Assembly (NCBI GenBank): GCA_964020085.1
Contig: CAXHUQ010000601.1
Location: 702,501-766,500 of the forward strand
Length of the DNA: 64,000 nt
Direction: 5' to 3'
Source: Micromussa lordhowensis
Lineage: Eukaryota > Cnidaria > Anthozoa > Scleractinia > Lobophylliidae
Shown: positions 58,930-64,000 of the stretch, in pieces
How the letters are laid out: the number at the start of each line of letters is the position of its first letter
Numbering within the stretch: the first letter of the stretch is position 1
Translations under genes and position numbers: made by a program
The notes under the pieces: generated by a model
Told to the model about the DNA's origin: nothing
The model's database searches: none
Seen by the model: the letters and a program-made list of their open reading frames with translations, nothing else

Positions 58930-60650
58930 TGGGACCAGGGCAAACTCCTGCAAAAAGAAGGCCAGAAAAAAAAACCTGGCGCGAATGACATCATGTTCTA
59001 ACTAAAATTTCCTTCAAGTGCTAACCTAGCACAACATTTTTCTGCAAACCGCGCCTCTTAAAGTGCCCGTGGAGCCGAGGTATGTCAAATTTGCCAAGGG
59101 GACCCCCAGCGCGCGTTTTCTGAAATTCTGCAAAGTTGGAGCCAGGGCAAACTCTTGCAAAAAGAAGGCCAGAAAAAACACCCTGACGCGAATGCTATCA
59201 TGTTCTAACTACAATTTCCTTCAAGTGCCAACCTAGCACAACATTTTGCTGGAAACCGCGCCTCTTAAAGTGCCCGTGGAGCCGTGCTATGTCAAATATG
59301 CCAAGGGGACCCCCAGCGCGCGTTTTCTGAAATTCTGCAAAGTTGAAACCAGGGCAAACTCCTGCAAAAAGAAGGCCAGAAAAAAAAATATCTGGCGCGA
59401 ATAACATCATGTTCTAACTAAAATTTCCTTCAAGTGCTAACCTAGCACAACATTTTGATGCAAACCGCGCCTCTTAAAGTGCCCGTGGAGCCGAGCTATG
59501 TCAAATTTGCCAAGGGGACCCCCAGCGCGCGTTTTTTGAAATTCTGCAAAGTTGGGACCAGGGCAAACTCCTGCAAAAAGAAGGCCAGAAGAAACACCCT
59601 GGCGCGAATGCCATCATGTTCTAACTAGCATTTCCTTCAAGTGCCAAGCTAGCACAACATTTTGCTGCAAACCGCGCCTCTTAAAGTGCCGGTGGAGCCG
59701 AGCTATGTCAAATTTGCCAAGGGGACCACCAGCGCGCGTTTTCTGAAATTCTGCAAAGTTGGGACCAGGGCAAACTCGTGCAAAAAGAAGGCCAGAAAAA
59801 TCACCTTGGCGCAAATGCCATCATGTTCTAACTAAAAGTTCCTTTAAGTGCCAACCTAGCACAACATTTTGCTGCAAACCGCGCCTCTTAAAGTGCCCGT
59901 GGAGCCGAGCTATGTCAAATTTGCCAAGGGGACCCCCAGCGCGCGTTTTCTGAAATTCTGCAAAGTTGGGACCAGGGCAAACTCCTGCAAAAAGAAGGCC
60001 AGAAAAAACACCCTGGCGCAAATGCCATCATGTTCTAACTAACATTTCCTTCAAGTGCCAACCTAGCACAACATTTTGCTGCAAACCGCGCCTCTTAAAG
60101 TGCCCGTGAAACCGAGCTATGTCAAATTTGCCAAGGAGACCCCCAGCGCGCGTTTTCTGAAATTCTGCAAAGTTGGGACCAGGGCAAACTCCTGCAAAAA
60201 GAAGGCCAGAAAAAAAAACCTGGCGCGAATGACATCATGTTCTAACTAAAATTTCCTTCAAGTGCTAACCTAGCACAACATTTTGCTGCAAACCGCGCCT
60301 CTTAAAGTGCCCGTGGAGCCGAGGTATGTCAAATTTGCCAAGGGGACCCCCAGCGCGCGTTTTCTGAAATTCTGCAAAGTTGGGACCAGGGCAAACTCCT
60401 GCAAAAAGAAGGCCAGAAAAAACACCCTGACGCGAATGCTATCATGTTCTAACTACAATTTCCTTCAAGTGCCAACCTAGCACAACATTTTGCTGGAAAC
60501 CGCGCCTCTTAAAGTGCCCGTGGAGCTGAGCTATGTCAAATATGCCAAGGGGACCCCCAGCGCGCGTTTTCTGAAATTCTGCAAAGTTGAAACCAGGGCA
60601 AACTCCTGCAAAAAGAAGGCCAGAGAAAACACCCTGGCGCGAATGCCATC
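58930..60650 (+). repeat. Six-monomer offset duplication in block B (1,242 bp)
   Basis: GCGCGAATGACATCATGTTC with AAGTGCTAACC, GCCGAGGTATGTCAAAT (59079 and 60321) and GTTGAAACCAGGGC recur at 1,242 bp. Confidence 0.75.
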
Positions 60651-61980
60651 ATGTACTAAGTAAAATTTCCTTCAAGTGCCAACCTAGCACAACATTTTGC
60701 TGCAAACCGCGCCTCTTAAAGTGCCCGTGGAGCCGAGCTATGTCAAATTTGCCAAGGGAACCCCCAGCGCAAGTTTTCTGAAATTCTGCAAAGTTGGGAC
60801 CAGGGCAAACTCCTGCAAAAAGAAGGCCAGAAAAAACACCCTGGCGCGAATGCCATCATGTTCTAACTAAAATTTCCTTCAAGTGCCAACCTAGCACAAC
60901 ATTTTGCTGCAAACCGCGCCTCTTAAAGTGCCCGTGGAGCCGAGCTATGTCAAATTTGCCAAGGGGACCCCCAGCGCGCGTTTTCTGAAATTCTGCAAAG
61001 TTAGGACCAGGGCAAACTCCTGCAAAAAAAAGGCCAGAAAAAACACCCTGGCGCGAATGCCATCATGTTTTAACTAGGATTTCCTTCAAGAGCGAACCTT
61101 GCACAACATTTTGCTGAAAACCGCGTCTCTTAAAGTGCCCGTGGAGCCGAGCTATGTCAAATTTGCCAAGGGGACCCCCAGCGCGCGTTTTCTGAAATTC
61201 TGCAAAGTTGGGACCAGGGCAAACTCCTGCAAAAAGAAGGCCAGAAAAAACAGCCTGGCGCGAATGCCATCATGTTGTAACTAGAATTTCCTTCAAGTGC
61301 CAACCTGGCACAACATTTCGCTGCAAACCGCGCCTCTTAAAGTGCCCGTGGAGCCGAGCTATGTCAAATTTGCCAAGGGAACCCCCAGCGCAAGTTTTCT
61401 GAAATTCTGCAAAGTTGGGACCAGGGCAAACTCCTGCAAAAAGAAGGCCAGAAAAAACACCCTGGCGCGAATGCCATCATGTTTTAATTAAAATTTCCTT
61501 CAAGTGCCAACCTAGCACAACATTTTGCTGCAAACCGCGCCTCTTAAAGTGCCCGTGGAGCCGAGCTATGTCAAATTTGCCAAGGGGACCCCCAGCGCGC
61601 GTTTTCTGAAATTCTGCAAAGTTAGGACCAGGGCAAACTCCTGCAAAAAAAAGGCCAGAAAAAACACCCTGGCGCGAATGCCATCATCTTTTAACTAGGA
61701 TTTCCTTCAAGAGCGAACCTTGCACAACATTTTGCTGAAAACCGCGTCTCTTAAAGTGCCCGTGGAGCCGAGCTATGTCAAATTTGCCAAGGGGACCCCC
61801 AGCGCGCGTTTTCTGAAATTCTGCAAAGTTGGGACCAGGGCAAACTCCTGCAAAAAGAAGGCCAGAAAAAACAGCCTGGCGCGAATGCCATCATGTTGTA
61901 ACTAGAATTTCCTTCAAGTGCCAACCTGGCACAACATTTCGCTGCAAACCGCGCCTCTTAAAGTGGCCGTGGAGCCGAGC
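60587..61980 (+). repeat. Three-monomer duplication (621-bp period)
   Basis: 60587-61207 and 61208-61828 match unit by unit, continuing to about 61980. Shared marks are GGGAACCCCCAGCGCAAG, GTTAGGACCAGGGC, CAAGAGCGAACCTTGC and GAAAACCGCGTCTC. Confidence 0.85.
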
Positions 61981-62550
61981 TATGTAAAATTTGCCAAGGG
62001 GACCCCCAGCGCGCGTTTTCTGAAATTCTGCAAAGTTGGGACCAGGGCAAACTCCTGCAAAAAGAAGGCCAGAAAAAACACCCTGACGCGAATGCCATCA
62101 TGTTCTAACTAATATTTCCTTTCAGGTGCCAACCTAGCACAACATTTTGCTGGAAACCGCGCCTCTTAAAGTGCCCGTGGCGCCGAGCTATGTCAAATTT
62201 GCCAAGGGGACCCCCAGCGCGCGTTTTCTGAAATTCTGCAAAGTTGGGACCAGGGCAAACTCCTGCAAAAAGAAGGCCAGAAAAAACACCCCGGCGCGAA
62301 TGTCATCATGTTCTAACTACAATTTCCTTCAAGTGCCAACCTAGCACAACATTTTGCTGCAAACCGCGCCTCTTAAAGTGCCCGCGGAGCGGAGCTATGT
62401 CAAATTTGCCAAGGGGACCCCCAGCGCGCGTTTTCTGAAATTCTGCAAAGTTGGGACCAGGGCAAACTCCTGCAAAAAGAAGGCCAGAAAAAACACCCTG
62501 GCGCGAATGCCATCATGTTCTAACTAAAATTTCCTTTAAGTGCCAACCTA

Positions 62551-62566
62551 GCACAACCTACCCTCA
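62551..62566 (+). repeat. B-to-A1 junction with about 64 bp lost
   Basis: The B word CCAACCTAGCACAAC is followed by CT and then ACCCTCAGCGCGCATTTT of A1. The two words are normally separated by 66 bp, so the joined unit is short and the break is not between matching positions. Phase afterwards is regular (next ACCCTCAG 207 bp on). Confidence 0.85.
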
Positions 62567-64000
62567 GCGCGCATTTTCTGAAATTCTGCAAAATTGCGAT
62601 TAGGGGAACGTCCTGCAGAAAGAAGGCCAGAAAAAACACCCTGGCGGAAATGCCATCATCTCCTAATTAGAAAGCACTTGAAGTGCCAACATAGTACAAC
62701 ATTTTGCAGCAAACCGCGGCTCCCTAAGTGCCCGTAAAGCCGAGCTATGGCAAATTTGGCAAGGACACCCTCAGCGTGCATTTTCTGAAATTCTGCAAAG
62801 TTTCGACCAGGGGAAAGTCCTGCAGAAAGAAGGCCAGAAAAAACACCCTGGCGCAAATGCCATTATCTGCTAAGTTAATTGCACTTAAAGTGCCAACATA
62901 GCACAACATTTTGCACCAAACGGTGGCTTCCTAAGTGCCCGTAAAGCCGAGCTATGGCAAATTTGGCAAGGACACCCTCAGCGCGCATTTTCTGAAATTC
63001 TGCAAAGTTGCGACCAGGGGAAAAACCTGCATTTAAAAGGCCAGAAAAAACAACCTCGCGCAAATGCCATTATCTCCTAATTAGAATGCACTTGAAGTGC
63101 CAACATAGCACAACATTTTGCAGCGAACCGCGGCTCCCAAAGTGCCCGTAAAGCCGAGCTATGGCAAATTTGGCAAGGACACTCTCAGCGCGCATTTTCT
63201 GAAATTCTGCAAAGTTGCGACCAGGGGAAAGTCCTGCAGAAAGAAGGCCAGAAAAAACACCCTGGCGCAAATGCCATTATCTCCTAATTAAAATGCACTT
63301 AAAGTGCCAGCATAGCACAACATTTTGCAGCAAACCGCGGCTCCCAAAGTGCCCGTAAAGCCGAGCTATGGCAAATTTAGCAAGGACACCCTCAGCGGGC
63401 ATTTTCTAAAATTGTGCAAAGTTGCGACCAGGAGAAACACCTGCATTTAAAAGGCCAGAAAAAACAACCTGGCGGAAACGACATCATCTCCTAATTCAAA
63501 TGCTCTTAAAGTGCCAACATAGCACAACATTTTGCAGCAAACCGCGGCTCCCTAAGTGCCCGTAAAGCCCAGCTATGTCAAATTTGGCAAGGACACCTTC
63601 AGCGCGCATTTTCTGAAATTCTGCAAAGTTGCGACCAGGGAAAAAACCTGCAGAAAGAAGGCCAGAAAAAACACCCTGGCGCAAATGCCATTATCTCGTA
63701 GATAAAATCCACTTCAGGTGCCAACATAGCACAAAATTTTGCAGGAAACCGCGGCTCCCAAAGTGCCCGTAAAGCCCAGCTATGTCAAATTTGGCAAGGA
63801 CACCCTCAGCGCGCATTTTCTGAAATTCTGCAAAGTTGCGACCAGGGAAAAAACCTGCAGAAAGAAGGCCAGAAAAAACAACCTGGCGCAAATGCCATTA
63901 TTTCTTAATTAGAATGCTCTTAAAGTGCCAACATAGCACAACCTTTTGCAGCAATTCGCGGCTCTCAAAGTGCCCGTAACGCCGAGCTATGGCAAAATTG
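62559..64000 (+). repeat. Satellite sub-block A1 (far right)
   Basis: About seven A1 units with CTATGGCAAATTTGGCAAGG, GCGCGCATTTTCTG and GGCCAGAAAAAAC, reaching the window end. Two units have CTGCATTTAAAAGGCC instead of CTGCAGAAAGAAGGCC (63030 and 63442), another small local duplication mark. Confidence 0.85.

Larger units (their letters stand above)
46360..62558 (+). repeat. Satellite sub-block B (homogeneous)
   Basis: About 78 units with TTTTGCTGCAAACCGCGCCT, CTTAAAGTGCCCGTGGAGCC, GCTATGTCAAATTTGCCAAG, GGGACCCCCAGCGCGCGTTT, GTTGGGACCAGGGCAAACTC, CAAAAAGAAGGCC, GCGCGAATGCCATCATGTTC and TTTCCTTCAAGTGCCAACCT. Units are visibly more alike than in A or C, and several multi-unit segments are copied nearly exactly. 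A frame of about 64 codons is open on the plus strand in most units. Confidence 0.9.
17327..64000 (+). repeat. Right array of the 207-bp satellite, continuing past the window
   Basis: About 225 monomers by length, same family and same orientation as the left array. No other element interrupts it. A-run length after GGCC varies from about 5 to 13. PstI-like CTGCAG and SacII-like CCGCGG words occur in most A-type units. Sub-blocks and internal duplications are listed separately. Recurrent open frames of about 64-66 codons, minus strand in A and plus strand in B, sometimes joined over two units, are treated as non-coding. Confidence 0.97.

Noticed and set aside
484..64000. Regular direct repeats that could suggest a CRISPR array
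   Set aside because: The repeated unit is a continuous 207-bp monomer without unique spacers, the setting is eukaryotic, and no cas-like gene is present.
484..64000. About 200 ORFs of 60-135 codons on both strands within the satellite
   Set aside because: They repeat with the monomer, change strand and frame between variants, are often broken by stops in neighbouring units, and match no family. They follow from a monomer length divisible by three.
484..64000. RNA polymerase III box A/B or tRNA-derived origin of the satellite
   Set aside because: GTTGCGACCAGG slightly resembles a B box, but no A box lies at proper spacing and no tRNA-like fold is apparent.
484..64000. Canonical CENP-B box in the monomer
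   Set aside because: I found no match to the conserved core of that motif; the palindrome TTTGC-W-GCAAA is different.

Overview
The window looks like satellite-rich DNA from an invertebrate animal, possibly a stony coral or another cnidarian. The evidence is a very long satellite array, CR1/L2-like and Tx1/L1-like non-LTR retrotransposons, and a decayed capsid-gene cassette of the adintovirus/Polinton type. The taxon is an inference from element types; I see no host gene, tRNA, rRNA or CRISPR array.

Layout. Positions 1-485 are the 3' end of a plus-strand LINE: the last 60 codons of its reverse-transcriptase ORF, a 3' hairpin and an (ATACC)6 tail. It abuts a head-to-tail satellite with a 207-bp monomer that fills 484-6200 and 17327-64000, about 250 monomers by length, all in one orientation. 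Sequence variants form blocks in this order: A1 (484-2760), A2 (2760-5880), C (5880-6200), an 11.1-kb non-satellite insertion, C (17327-19440), A2 (19440-20570), A1 (20570-46360), B (46360-62558), A1 (62559-64000). The A1-A2-C order is mirror-symmetric around the insertion. B is the most uniform block, carries obvious higher-order duplications, and lies between two A1 stretches.

The insertion (about 6201-17326) has three parts. (i) 6201-10240 carries remains of a small-DNA-virus capsid cluster on the plus strand: a broken penton-like gene, a 98-aa basic protein, an unlisted 55-aa arginine-rich protein, a hexon-like major capsid gene with an exact in-frame 591-bp tandem duplication, and an adenain-like protease stub joined to a core-protein fragment. 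The genes are packed with ATGA stop/start overlaps, as in a compact viral operon, but several are broken, so this reads as a dead endogenous element. (ii) 10428-11150 is a minus-strand decayed LINE end, followed by a roughly 99-bp minisatellite and A/T-rich sequence. (iii) 12100-17326 is a minus-strand Tx1-like LINE: ORF1 with three CCHC knuckles, and ORF2 with endonuclease, reverse transcriptase and a C-terminal zinc motif. ORF1 and ORF2 share a frame and are separated by one TGA. The LINE is cut off at its 5' end inside ORF1, where the satellite resumes.

Nearly all short ORFs in the satellite are by-products of a monomer length divisible by three, and I have not annotated them as genes.
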